Source: Mesorhizobium sp. (GTDB taxonomy: Bacteria; Pseudomonadota; Alphaproteobacteria; Rhizobiales; Rhizobiaceae). From it: a DNA stretch of 64,000 nt. The first letter of the stretch is position 1; each line of letters starts with the position of its first letter. Shown one piece after another: positions 56,327 through 64,000 of the stretch. The stretch is from positions 992,001 to 1,056,000 of the forward strand of contig SAJS01000001.1 in NCBI GenBank assembly GCA_004017535.1, written 5' to 3'. The notes below the pieces were generated by a model. That model did not search any database, was not told the DNA's origin, and worked only from the letters and a program-made list of their open reading frames with translations. Made by a program: the position numbers and the translations under genes.

Positions 56327-56863
56327 ATGATGCGCAAGCCGATACTGCTTTTTGTCTTTCCGGCTCTGATGCTGCTTCTGCTGGCGACGGAGCGGATGGC
56401 GGCGCTGCTTCTCGGCTTTTATCCGGCGAGCCCCGCCGTGTGGCACGCCTGGCTCGAGCTTCGGCCTTACTCGACCATGTTCTGGCAGCAGGCACATGTC
56501 TATCTCGGCGGGTCGATGGCCGTCGACGCCGCTATCCTTGTTTTCGCGGCGGGCGCCTGCTGGATGGCTTCCCGGGGGAAGCAATCCGCGGGTTTTTTCC
56601 TCGCCAACCACGTCGCAGTGCTTTTCGCCGGGCTGATGATTATGGCCGGCAGCCATTCTGAAACCGCGAGCACGATTGCCTCGTTCACCGCGGCGCGCGG
56701 CATGCAGTTTTCGCTGGCGATCGACTTCAGTTGGAACAATAGCTTGCTGCTGTGCCTCGGCCTCGCGGCCTGCGCCTATTGTCACGTCGCTTTCTTGCGC
56801 GAGGCGAAACTGCGCGCCGAGGCACGTTCGGTGCGTATGCTGGCGCTGCAGCGCGATCTGTAG
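56327..56863 (+). CDS. Four-helix membrane protein of unknown function
   Basis: A 178-residue inner-membrane protein. Hydrophobic segments are PILLFVFPALMLLLLATERM, MAVDAAILVFAAGACWMA, FFLANHVAVLFAGLMIMAG and NNSLLLCLGLAACAYCHVAFL. The C-terminus is basic and cytosolic. GAGGGG precedes the ATG. It diverges from the SNase-like gene across about 200 bp and converges with the next gene. No family recognised. Confidence 0.65.
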   Translation: MMRKPILLFVFPALMLLLLATERMAALLLGFYPASPAVWHAWLELRPYSTMFWQQAHVYLGGSMAVDAAILVFAAGACWMASRGKQSAGFFLANHVAVLFAGLMIMAGSHSETASTIASFTAARGMQFSLAIDFSWNNSLLLCLGLAACAYCHVAFLREAKLRAEARSVRMLALQRDL

Positions 56864-56893
56864 GCCGTCGGGCTCAGGCTGCGGCCCGCGCGT

Positions 56894-57448
56894 TCAGTTG
56901 ATCTTCTTGTAATAGACCTTGCCGTCGGGCTGCTGGATGCGCTGGTAGGACGGATTGGGACCCGGGGGCGCGACCTTACGCCTAAACGAGGGCTGCGCGG
57001 CGACAGGATCGGCGCCGCTTTCCTCGGCCGCTGACGCATCCGCAACCGTGGTGTTGAGCATCGCGGGCGGCGCGCTGCTCGTCGGCTCGCTGGCGGCGAC
57101 CGGCTGGCCTTGCTCCAGCTTGGCGATATTGCCATTGATCTGGCCGAAATTCGCCTGCAACTGGCGGTCAAGCGTCTCGAACCGGCTCTGGAAACCGTTG
57201 TTGACGGTGTCGATGCGGGCGCCGATGCGCTGCTCGAACTGGCCGAGTTGATCCAGCCGCGCCTCCATTGTCTTGAGGTCGTTGACGCCGCGATAGAGAT
57301 AGACGGCGGCCGTCACGTTGACGGCCGTGACAAGCAATGCGCCGACCGCGATGGCGCCGATCATCCTGGCGCGGCTGGGCTTTCCCGGAACGGTTTCCCG
57401 GTGACCGAGTTCGATTGCCGGAACGTCCGGCTCGCTGATCATCGTCAT
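56894..57448 (-). CDS. Membrane-anchored coiled-coil protein of unknown function
   Basis: A 184-residue protein with one membrane helix (IGAIAVGALLVTAVNVTAAVYLY) after a short cytosolic N-terminus, then a periplasmic coiled coil (LKTMEARLDQLGQFEQRIGA) and a proline-rich tail ending in PDGKVYYKKIN. Its ATG overlaps the stop of the L,D-transpeptidase gene, so they are coupled. It may be an envelope accessory of that enzyme or of the pilus operon. No known family. Confidence 0.6.
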   Translation of the reverse strand: MTMISEPDVPAIELGHRETVPGKPSRARMIGAIAVGALLVTAVNVTAAVYLYRGVNDLKTMEARLDQLGQFEQRIGARIDTVNNGFQSRFETLDRQLQANFGQINGNIAKLEQGQPVAASEPTSSAPPAMLNTTVADASAAEESGADPVAAQPSFRRKVAPPGPNPSYQRIQQPDGKVYYKKIN

Positions 57449-58020
57449 TCAACCACCACCTTTGCGCCCACCGCGACGCGCTTGAAGAGATCGATCACAT
57501 CGGTATTCGTCAGCCGGAAGCATCCGGACGTGCCGTCGAAACCGACGCCCTTGGGATCGTTGGTGCCATGGATACGATAGAGCGTGTCGCGCCCGTCGCG
57601 CGAAAGATAAAGCGCCCTGGCGCCGAGCGGATTGTAGGGACCGGCCGGCACCATCGCCGGCAGTTCCGGCTGGCGCGCACGCATCTCCTTGGGCGGGCGC
57701 CATTCCGGCCATTCGGTCTTGGAGGCGATTTTGACCGTTCCGGTCCAGCCGAAGCCGTCGCGGCCGACGCTGATCTGGTATCGCAGCGCCTGGCCCTGGC
57801 CCGTCACCAGATAGAGGGCCTTTTCGTTTTTGCGGATGATGATCGTGCCCGGCTGCTCGCCGGTCTGGAAGGCGACCGCCTTGCGCAGGCTTGGGCCCAT
57901 GGCAGGGAGCGGCGGCAGCCCAGATCCGGCTTGCGCCAAACCGCAGGCCGACAACAGCGTCAGCCCGGCGAGGCACGCGCCGGCCAAGTGCATTGCAGCG
58001 AAGCGCCTAGCGCTGGGCAT
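57445..58020 (-). CDS. L,D-transpeptidase (YkuD family)
   Basis: A 191-residue exported protein with a lipoprotein-like signal peptide (LAGLTLLSACGLAQ). The YkuD domain starts GTIIIRKNEKALYLV and carries the active site LYRIHGTNDPKGVGFDGTSGCFRLTN: His in HGT, and the nucleophilic cysteine in SGCFR. It would cross-link peptidoglycan or attach proteins to it in the periplasm. Its gene overlaps cpaE (14 bp) upstream and the coiled-coil gene downstream, so it is transcribed with the pilus operon, perhaps to help the pilus cross the wall. Confidence 0.9.
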   Translation of the reverse strand: MPSARRFAAMHLAGACLAGLTLLSACGLAQAGSGLPPLPAMGPSLRKAVAFQTGEQPGTIIIRKNEKALYLVTGQGQALRYQISVGRDGFGWTGTVKIASKTEWPEWRPPKEMRARQPELPAMVPAGPYNPLGARALYLSRDGRDTLYRIHGTNDPKGVGFDGTSGCFRLTNTDVIDLFKRVAVGAKVVVE

Positions 58021-59170
58021 TGTCCAGCCGCTCCTTGAACATCCGTTTCAAGTCCTTGTTGAAGCGCGCGCGTCCATCCACCTCGGAGGGCAGGATGGCG
58101 CGATTCAGCGCATCGGCCAGGAGCGCATTGTCCAGCGCCAGCGACTTGATATGCGGCGCCTTGAAGATCTTCTCCAGCTCGCTGCGCGAGAAGTGGTTGC
58201 CGAACCATTTGCGCTTGTGCTTGTTGGCGACCAGCGTGATGCTGACCTTGTTGCCGCGCAGTTCGCGGATCTTCTTGTAGAGCCGCTTGCCTTGCCTCAG
58301 CGAAGCGACGTTGAGCTCGAAGACGATGAAGATCTCGTCGCTCGTGCGCAAAACCGAATCGTGCCACGGCGTCTCGATGTTGGGCAGGTCGATGACAATG
58401 TCGTCGAAGCGGTAGGCGACGAGGTCGAGCAGCCGGAACACGAAGTCAGAACCGTGCGGCTCGAACGGCAGCTGCGGCCGCTCGAAGGAATAGAGCGTGA
58501 GGCCCGAAGGCCGCGACAGCTTGATGACATCCATCAGCTCGACATCGAGCCGGTCCGGCTGGCCGATGATGCCGGACAGGTCGAACTGGTTGAACTGGTT
58601 GAGATAGGCGCCGCAATTGGCGCTCTGGAAGTCGAGGTCGACGAGGCAGGTCGCGGCCGCCCGCTCGGCCGACTTCGAGGCGAGGTGCTCCGCCGCCGAG
58701 ATCGCCAGCGTGGTGGCGCCGGCGCCGCCGCTCGCGGCGATGAAGGTGATGATGCGGCTCTTGGTGCCCTGGTTGCCGGTGTCGTGGAAGGTGACGGCAT
58801 TGAGCAGCTCCTTGGCGTCGAGCGGCTTGTGCAGCCAGTCCGATGCGTTCATGCGCACCAGCACGCGCGTCTGCTCGGAGGTGAGCTCGTCTGAGATCGC
58901 GATCAGCGGCACCGACGCCCAGGCCGCACGCGCCTCGACGATAGCCGGATTGCCGAGCAGCTCGCCATTGCCAAGGTCGAGGATGATGATGCCGGGCCGG
59001 CTGTCGGCCGGCGGTCCCTTGAGGAATTCCGCCGCATCCGAGACCTTGACGTCATAGATCGCCAGCGCATCGAGCCGCGTGGTGACGTCGCGCTTGAAAT
59101 TCGGATCCGACGAAAACAGGGCTACCTGCTTTCGCTTGGTCGGGAGAACTCTGGTGTCGATGGCGTTCAT
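58007..59170 (-). CDS. cpaE: CpaE/TadZ-type pilus assembly protein
   Basis: A 387-residue protein with an N-terminal receiver-like domain (KQVALFSSDPNFKRDVTTRL) and a MinD/ParA-like ATPase domain starting RIITFIAASGGAGATTLAIS, the deviant Walker A. It is followed by CLVDLDFQSANCGAYL and DDIVIDLPNIETPWHD. TadZ/CpaE proteins place the Tad pilus machine at the cell pole. The order of the neighbours (TadE-type genes upstream) supports this. The stop of the upstream TadE gene region overlaps its start by four bases. Confidence 0.88.
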   Translation of the reverse strand: MNAIDTRVLPTKRKQVALFSSDPNFKRDVTTRLDALAIYDVKVSDAAEFLKGPPADSRPGIIILDLGNGELLGNPAIVEARAAWASVPLIAISDELTSEQTRVLVRMNASDWLHKPLDAKELLNAVTFHDTGNQGTKSRIITFIAASGGAGATTLAISAAEHLASKSAERAAATCLVDLDFQSANCGAYLNQFNQFDLSGIIGQPDRLDVELMDVIKLSRPSGLTLYSFERPQLPFEPHGSDFVFRLLDLVAYRFDDIVIDLPNIETPWHDSVLRTSDEIFIVFELNVASLRQGKRLYKKIRELRGNKVSITLVANKHKRKWFGNHFSRSELEKIFKAPHIKSLALDNALLADALNRAILPSEVDGRARFNKDLKRMFKERLDNAQR

Positions 59171-59805
59171 GGTGACGTACTCTTTAAATCTTCACCCGTT
59201 ACTGTACTCAGCATGGAGGGCATGTTGATATTGGTGAAGCCCATCAAACCCTGTAGGAAGAAGAACTGGAAGGTCACGTTCTGAAGGCTGACTGTGATGG
59301 TCGGCACTGGTCCGCCTGCGCGCGTCTGGTAGCCCAGTCCGGTGGCTGTGTATCTTACCACTACGTTGGCCGGCTGCAGCCTTGGAAAGAAATGACACAT
59401 CCCCGGCCGCTGCCCCGCGGCAAGAGCCGGACAAGCGCCTACTCCAGTCGCGTCTCCCCGAAAAATTCGATTGAAATTCGCGGCAGTAAAGGTCCCAGCC
59501 ACACATCCTGAGCCGGCGCAGGTGCACGCGCTTGTGGCACCATTGCAGGTGTAATCAAAATTGCCCGCCGGTATCGGGGCGCCCGGCATCGTCGTAATTC
59601 CAGCTGCGGCAATCTGAGGCGCGATTGGATCGGAGATCGAGGCGAGCCGGGCGCCGATCTGCACCGCCTTCGTCGCCGCGTTCCATTGGTAAAAGGCATT
59701 GCCGAAATCGACGAAGCCCAGCACAAGGGCGAACAGTAGCGTTGCCACGATAGTCATTTCGACCATTGCCGCGCCGTCCTCCGATGTTGCGAAAACCCTA
59801 ATCAC
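59167..59805 (-). CDS. TadE-family minor pilin/assembly protein
   Basis: A 212-residue protein with the TadE N-terminus: a short leader, then EDGAAMVEMTIVATLLFALVLGFVDFGNAF, a hydrophobic pilin-like helix with a conserved glutamate. The periplasmic part contains two cysteine pairs (CNGATSACTCAGSGC). These pseudopilins are processed and needed for Flp pilus assembly. It begins 2 bp after the other tadE and overlaps cpaE by four bases. Confidence 0.85.
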   Translation of the reverse strand: MIRVFATSEDGAAMVEMTIVATLLFALVLGFVDFGNAFYQWNAATKAVQIGARLASISDPIAPQIAAAGITTMPGAPIPAGNFDYTCNGATSACTCAGSGCVAGTFTAANFNRIFRGDATGVGACPALAAGQRPGMCHFFPRLQPANVVVRYTATGLGYQTRAGGPVPTITVSLQNVTFQFFFLQGLMGFTNINMPSMLSTVTGEDLKSTSP

Positions 59806-59807
59806 AA

Positions 59808-60362
59808 TCAGAACCGGATCAACCGCTCCTCATGCGCACCGCTCAAGATGATTGGACCGAGACCGATAATCGACAGCATACCGATGCCGGTATACGGATA
59901 GTTCCCCGACGCTCTGACGATGCAGACTTGTGCCGTGGTGGAGCGATACACGGTTACGCCGGCTTGCACAGCATCGTGGCAGGAGGCGGCGGCGGCAATG
60001 GTCACGGTCGCGTTGTTCGATGCTCCCCCAGATTTCTGCCAGCCGGTGATGCGCGCATTTCCCGATCCAGCTGCATTACCGAACACGGCTATATTGGCGG
60101 CCACGGAGGCGCAATTGATGGCCCCGAAGCCGGCATATTGGGTATAAAGCTGACTGTTACAACGCGCCCCGAAGCGAGCGGCATCGGTCAGCCCGGCTTC
60201 CATCAGCAGCTTGTCATGAATCAGATTGCCAAATTCGAACACACCCGCTGACAAGATCAACATTAGGGGCGTGATCAGGGTCATTTCGATCAACACCGCG
60301 CCTTGGTTGTCGCGTCGAAATTTGTTCAGGTGCCGGAACAATTTCCTGATCATCGTCGTCAC
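59808..60362 (-). CDS. TadE-family minor pilin/assembly protein
   Basis: A 184-residue TadE-type protein. The pilin-like segment is NQGAVLIEMTLITPLMLILSAGVFEFGNLI, with the glutamate in IEM. The C-terminal part has cysteines (FGARCNSQLY and CIVRASGNYP). It overlaps tadG by four bases and precedes the second TadE, so the three are coupled. Two consecutive tadE genes are usual at Tad loci. Confidence 0.85.
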   Translation of the reverse strand: MTTMIRKLFRHLNKFRRDNQGAVLIEMTLITPLMLILSAGVFEFGNLIHDKLLMEAGLTDAARFGARCNSQLYTQYAGFGAINCASVAANIAVFGNAAGSGNARITGWQKSGGASNNATVTIAAAASCHDAVQAGVTVYRSTTAQVCIVRASGNYPYTGIGMLSIIGLGPIILSGAHEERLIRF

Positions 60363-61903
60363 CGGTAAAGCTGCGCTTCGTCACGCAGGAAATTGTTGAG
60401 TGTCCCTTGGCCATTGGCCCCGGTGACGTCGACTAGTTCGACCATTACGGAAGCATCGTCCGAAGCAGACGCTACGGGTTCCGTAAGGAAAAAGCTGCCA
60501 AAAGCTTCGACCGGCAGATTGGTGCTATGTCCAGATAGATCGTTGCCAGCTGCCTCGAGCGCATTGCAGTTCAGGATCGCGCCGTACAACAATCGGCGAT
60601 CGACGGATGTTACCGGCGGCTGGCAGGCGTTCGGCGGCGTACCCACCTCGCCGCCGGCAGAAGCGGTACCGACCAGCCCAGCGGATTGTTCGTATTTATA
60701 CACTTCGTAGCGGGTTGGCTTGGTCGCATTCCACGATGACGGACGGGAAGCCGAAGCGAAGTTGGTGCTCCAATATGTGGAGAGATCCCAATTCCCGTCG
60801 CCCATCCTTCCGCTCATGTAGGGTGTGGTGGCATCTCTGGGCAGCCCCATGTTGCCGGCACCGTAAAAAGTCAATTGGTTATATTGAGGGCATTGGTTGC
60901 CTTTGCTGGCCGGCACTGCTCCCTTCCTGACATTCGAGGCCGGCCCATATTCAGCGCTATTAAAGCCGCCACCAGTAGCCCTAATCCCGAAGCGGACGTT
61001 GAAAGCATCCTGCACTGGCCCTGCGTTCTGTCCGGTCTTGGTCGATACATGGCCAGATTCGTAGCAGCCAATCGGCTTTGACGTCGCGATCGTCTCGGCG
61101 AGGGCTTGTGCGCCATTTCCGACGCCAGGGGGAGGCTCAAGGAAGCCGAAGTTGCCTGGACCGGCAGCGGCTCCATTTCCGACTTTCCTCAGTTCGATCA
61201 GCCGACGATGAACGGCCGGGTCCGAAACAGCCTGTTGTAAGGTGTAACCACCCGCTCTGTTCGTTCCGTTCGCATCCATTTCATAGGGGTTACAGATGAA
61301 GACTGGGGTGAAATCGCAGACTCCGGAGACGAAGCCGGCAACAGAGACCGCACTGACATTAAAGCCGTTGTTAGCGGCGTTTCCGGTAAGGAACGAAGCC
61401 GGGAAGATTGCTGCGAAACCGACCGGCGTGACCGTCACTTGAACGAAGCGCGTTTGCGCTTCTCCGGTGGCAACATTGGCGTCGGCCACATAGGTCGTTA
61501 GGTTCGCCGCCGTTATCTGGGTACTGTCGGAGGTTGGTATCGCCTTGAGAAAGCACCAGGAAATGTTCCCGGCGGCGTTGCAATTCGCAGTGCCGCCAGG
61601 TTGACCGGAGGTCAGAGTAAGCTTGCCGTTTGTCCCAACCGTCGAAAAATAGCTGTCGTTGCTGACCAGCGTCGCCATAGCGCGCTCGGCCCGTATCCAG
61701 GAGCCGCTGCTGCCGTCTAATTCCGCAGCACCGGCAAGCGCAAAAGCGTCCGCCGCCTTTTGCAGGTCGTTGTGCAGGTTATTGACCCGGCTCATGTCGA
61801 TAGCTAAGAGCGAAAAGCCGATGATCACCGGCAACATGACGCTGACGAGTATCAGCGCTATACCCCTCTGATCGTGCCAGAACGCGCGAACAATTCGCAA
61901 CAT
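60359..61903 (-). CDS. tadG: TadG-type Flp pilus assembly protein
   Basis: A 514-residue protein with a TadE/TadG N-terminal segment (DQRGIALILVSVMLPVIIGFSL) followed by the family's NNLHNDLQKAADAFALAGAAEL. A large periplasmic region of about 440 residues follows. No von Willebrand A metal site (DxSxS) is evident; the middle is glycine- and asparagine-rich. It is involved in Flp pilus assembly at the envelope. Its gene begins 69 bp after the lipoprotein gene and overlaps the first tadE. Confidence 0.82.
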   Translation of the reverse strand: MLRIVRAFWHDQRGIALILVSVMLPVIIGFSLLAIDMSRVNNLHNDLQKAADAFALAGAAELDGSSGSWIRAERAMATLVSNDSYFSTVGTNGKLTLTSGQPGGTANCNAAGNISWCFLKAIPTSDSTQITAANLTTYVADANVATGEAQTRFVQVTVTPVGFAAIFPASFLTGNAANNGFNVSAVSVAGFVSGVCDFTPVFICNPYEMDANGTNRAGGYTLQQAVSDPAVHRRLIELRKVGNGAAAGPGNFGFLEPPPGVGNGAQALAETIATSKPIGCYESGHVSTKTGQNAGPVQDAFNVRFGIRATGGGFNSAEYGPASNVRKGAVPASKGNQCPQYNQLTFYGAGNMGLPRDATTPYMSGRMGDGNWDLSTYWSTNFASASRPSSWNATKPTRYEVYKYEQSAGLVGTASAGGEVGTPPNACQPPVTSVDRRLLYGAILNCNALEAAGNDLSGHSTNLPVEAFGSFFLTEPVASASDDASVMVELVDVTGANGQGTLNNFLRDEAQLYR

Positions 61904-61972
61904 GGCCCTACCCCTTGCCCTTTGGTCTCAGGCTCCTCGCGTGCCTGATAGAATTGCTTCCTTTCACTCAAT

Positions 61973-62269
61973 TCACTGCGCAGCCACCGCACCCGAGTTG
62001 CCCACGTTGACCGCGATGTTGGGCGGCGGCGGGGCCGGCAGCAGAAGTCTGGATTTCTGAACGACCGTCACTGAGCGCGGGCCGTCGCCTTCGATCTTCG
62101 TATTGTTGGAAGCCGGGTTGTACGGCTCGACCGTCTGCAGCAGTTCGTTGGCTTTCTGCGAGTCGCCCGAGGCCAACGTCATCGTGTCGTAGTTGTTGAG
62201 ATAGTCCGCGGCGCAGCCTGCAAGCATGCTGGTGGCGAGAAGAACGAGCCAGAGCTTATTTCTTGACAT
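61973..62269 (-). CDS. Tad-locus lipoprotein
   Basis: A 98-residue lipoprotein with signal peptide and lipobox (TSMLAGCAADY). It continues with CAADYLNNYDTMTLASGDSQ and NNTKIEGDG, shared almost word for word with the excalibur-domain lipoprotein at 36425-36820. In position it corresponds to where CpaD occurs in other Tad operons, but it is much shorter than CpaD; it may serve as a pilotin or a reduced CpaD. Its start overlaps the cpaC end by 14 bp. Confidence 0.75.
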   Translation of the reverse strand: MSRNKLWLVLLATSMLAGCAADYLNNYDTMTLASGDSQKANELLQTVEPYNPASNNTKIEGDGPRSVTVVQKSRLLLPAPPPPNIAVNVGNSGAVAAQ

Positions 62270-63713
62270 AGACCAGCTTGTCCTTCGATTTTACATCCAG
62301 CATATGGCCGTAAGGGCCGGTGACGCCGTCGCCATGCTCATATTTGCGAATCATATCCTTGCTGACTTCGAGCTGGCCGAGCAGCATGAGCTCCGGGTCG
62401 TTGGCGGGCTTGGTTTTGTCGAACGGCGTCGCCAGCTGCTCGCCGGGCTTCACCGGCCGCACGACATGTGGCGTGACGATGACGACCAGTTCGGTCTCTT
62501 CCTTCTGCGTGCTTGAGTTGTGGAACAGTGCGCCGATGATAGGCACTTGACCGAGCCATGGCACCTGATCCTGCAGCCTCGTGTTCTTGCTGGACAGAAG
62601 TCCGCCGACCGCGAAGCTCTGCCCGTCACGCAGGTCGACCACAGTTGCCAGCTTGCGGTTGGTGAAGATCGGATCGCCGGCGGGGGTGAAGCCGGTCAGG
62701 TCACTCACCTCCGGCGCCAGCTTGATATGGATCTTGCCGTCGTCGAGCACCACCGGCGTGAAGTTCAGGTTGACGCCGAACTGCTTGAATATGATCTCGA
62801 TCTCGCCCTGGCTGTTGACGCTGCGGATTGGCACTTCGCCGCCCGCATTGAAGCTGGCGGTTTCGCCGGAAACCGTAGTGAGGTTCGGTTCGGCCAGCAG
62901 GCGCACGACTCCCTTCGACTCCAGGGCCTCGATGATCAAATCGACTTTGATGTTGCTGTCGATAATGCGCGTGATCAACGCTCCGAAGGGGCTGGCGGTC
63001 GACAGGAGACCGCTGAGGATTTCTCCATCGCCGAGCACGACGGAATTGCCGTCCGCATCCTTCGTTGTGGTTGCGATCCCGGTGCCAACTCGGGACGTTC
63101 CGCTTCTGTTCGTGCTCCTGAACGACACGCCGAGATCGCGCCCGGCATTACGCTTTGCTTCCAGGATGCGAACCGAAAGGTTGACCTGCTGGCTGTCGTC
63201 GATCGTGACGGCGTTGATGATCGAGTCGGGGCCATATTGCTGAGTGACCTCGACGATCTGCGTCAGGGTCGCGGCATCCTTGACGTGGCCGCTCAGCCGG
63301 ATCTTGCCATTGATAGAGCCGATCTCGATGCGTGCCTTGGGCGCCACCTGGCGAATCGCGGCCGCCATATCGCTGACGTCTTGGCCGACCTCGACCTGGA
63401 TGGCTCCCAGCGAGCGCTTGTCCTCGGAAAACAGGTTGACGGTGGTGGTGCCGATGCTCTTGCCGATGATATAGAGCGTCCTGTCGGTCATCGGCTGGGC
63501 ATCTGCGATCTTTTCGTCCCCGACGACGATGTCACCCAAGGTGGCGTTCACCTGGATCGTGGCGGATTGCGACACCGGCACGAACACGCGGTGCAGCGAC
63601 GGGCTCGACACATCGATAAACCGATCGGCCGCTGTCGCCGGAGGGGTCAATATTGCCGATACAACCACTAAGGATAGAGCGGCCGCCGCCATCCTGACCC
63701 AAAACCCCTGCAT
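62256..63713 (-). CDS. cpaC: Flp pilus secretin CpaC/RcpA
   Basis: A 485-residue outer-membrane secretin forming the pilus exit pore. It has a signal peptide (MAAAALSLVVVSAILTPPATA) and an N-terminal pilus-formation domain (DIVGDEKIADAQPMTDRTLY is the recognisable part). A BON-like section follows (INGKIRLSGHVKDAATLTQI), then the secretin core with VRLLAEPNLTTVSGETASFN, VNLNFTPVVLDDGKIHIKL and the signature VPWLGQVPIIGALFHN. All parts look intact. It lies 50 bp after the cpaB-like gene. Confidence 0.93.
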   Translation of the reverse strand: MQGFWVRMAAAALSLVVVSAILTPPATAADRFIDVSSPSLHRVFVPVSQSATIQVNATLGDIVVGDEKIADAQPMTDRTLYIIGKSIGTTTVNLFSEDKRSLGAIQVEVGQDVSDMAAAIRQVAPKARIEIGSINGKIRLSGHVKDAATLTQIVEVTQQYGPDSIINAVTIDDSQQVNLSVRILEAKRNAGRDLGVSFRSTNRSGTSRVGTGIATTTKDADGNSVVLGDGEILSGLLSTASPFGALITRIIDSNIKVDLIIEALESKGVVRLLAEPNLTTVSGETASFNAGGEVPIRSVNSQGEIEIIFKQFGVNLNFTPVVLDDGKIHIKLAPEVSDLTGFTPAGDPIFTNRKLATVVDLRDGQSFAVGGLLSSKNTRLQDQVPWLGQVPIIGALFHNSSTQKEETELVVIVTPHVVRPVKPGEQLATPFDKTKPANDPELMLLGQLEVSKDMIRKYEHGDGVTGPYGHMLDVKSKDKLVYVKK

Positions 63714-63763
63714 ACCCCGTCTCCCCGTTTGCTGCCGGTGGCAGCCTGCCGCGTGACTCCTCG

Positions 63764-64000
63764 TCAGTCTTGCCGCGGCACCTCATACGATTCGAATTTG
63801 ACACCGCGAAACACATTCACAGTCACGCGCGCGGGCGGCTCCGGCTGCACGTATTTGACCACTTCCTTCACCGTCACCTGCGGCGCCGGGGCGACGGCGG
63901 GTATAGGCTTCGCCTTGCTGATCTGGTCGATCTGGCTTCCGACGCGCTCTACCGCCTTGGCCAAGCCGTCGATCTTCTCGTTCGCCTGCTTGCGCTCTTC
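63764..64000 (-). CDS. Probable CpaB C-terminus (Flp pilus assembly), 5' end beyond window
   Basis: Only 78 C-terminal residues are visible, and the frame stays open to the right edge. The end, PARVTVNVFRGVKFESYEVPRQD, matches the short beta tail of CpaB/RcpC proteins, which help the secretin form. The preceding NEKIDGLAKAVERVGSQIDQ and proline-rich linker are less typical. Position directly upstream of cpaC supports CpaB. It could instead be another periplasmic linker protein. Confidence 0.55.
   Translation of the reverse strand, partial: EERKQANEKIDGLAKAVERVGSQIDQISKAKPIPAVAPAPQVTVKEVVKYVQPEPPARVTVNVFRGVKFESYEVPRQD

Overview
The window looks like a high-GC alphaproteobacterial chromosome of the Rhizobiales, most likely Mesorhizobium or a close relative. 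The best evidence is the murA - DUF2948 - hisD - UPF0262 - low-Mr phosphatase - infA - maf - yacG order at 45.7-51.1 kb, which I know as a rhizobial arrangement. A second clue is the 49-bp palindromic intergenic repeat GAGCATGATCCCGAAAAGTG..., common in that group. Assignments are by motif recognition only; no database search was run.

Layout. 1-6.2 kb (minus strand): a tight catabolic run of an SSADH-type aldehyde dehydrogenase, a tartrate/D-malate-type dehydrogenase, a second aldehyde dehydrogenase, a cupin, a 2-hydroxyacid dehydrogenase and an ArgE-type deacetylase. 6.4-9.2 kb: a GNAT protein and a complete IS256-family element with target duplication. 9.3-18.3 kb: a LysR-controlled uptake and catabolic locus with a flavin/2Fe-2S reductase, an amidohydrolase, a small Rieske protein and a four-gene peptide-type ABC transporter, but no oxygenase alpha subunit. 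18.5-21.1 kb: two decayed genes, a quinone-oxidoreductase-like gene with two frameshifts and a truncated, frameshifted iron-sulfur protein.

21.3-34.6 kb is the most striking part. It holds a 4'-phosphopantetheinyl transferase, a 3050-residue fully reducing iterative-type polyketide synthase with two C-terminal condensation-like domains, and an adaptor/permease/ATPase exporter whose genes overlap. The parts list matches the cyanobacterial heterocyst-glycolipid machinery (HetI, HglE, DevBCA). I infer a locus that makes and exports an envelope lipid or lipid conjugate. Related ~80-bp repeats lie in direct orientation on both sides of the 18.3-34.9 kb segment.

34.6-42.5 kb is an accessory stretch: fragments of an aldehyde dehydrogenase, an integrase and a phage LamG protein, then small secreted or membrane genes, an HNH nuclease, HEPN-like proteins, XRE regulators and a broken outer-membrane protein gene. 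42.5-45.3 kb: a membrane diguanylate cyclase and an IS481-family element next to tRNA-Phe. 45.7-51.5 kb: the core block. 51.7-54.2 kb: tRNA-Thr followed by a small accessory patch (XRE regulator, ribbon-helix-helix protein, an unknown gene). 54.4-58 kb: a degenerate GGDEF protein, a nuclease-like protein, a membrane protein and an L,D-transpeptidase. 58-64 kb: a Tad/Flp pilus operon (cpaB, cpaC, lipoprotein, tadG, two tadE, cpaE) running off the right edge.
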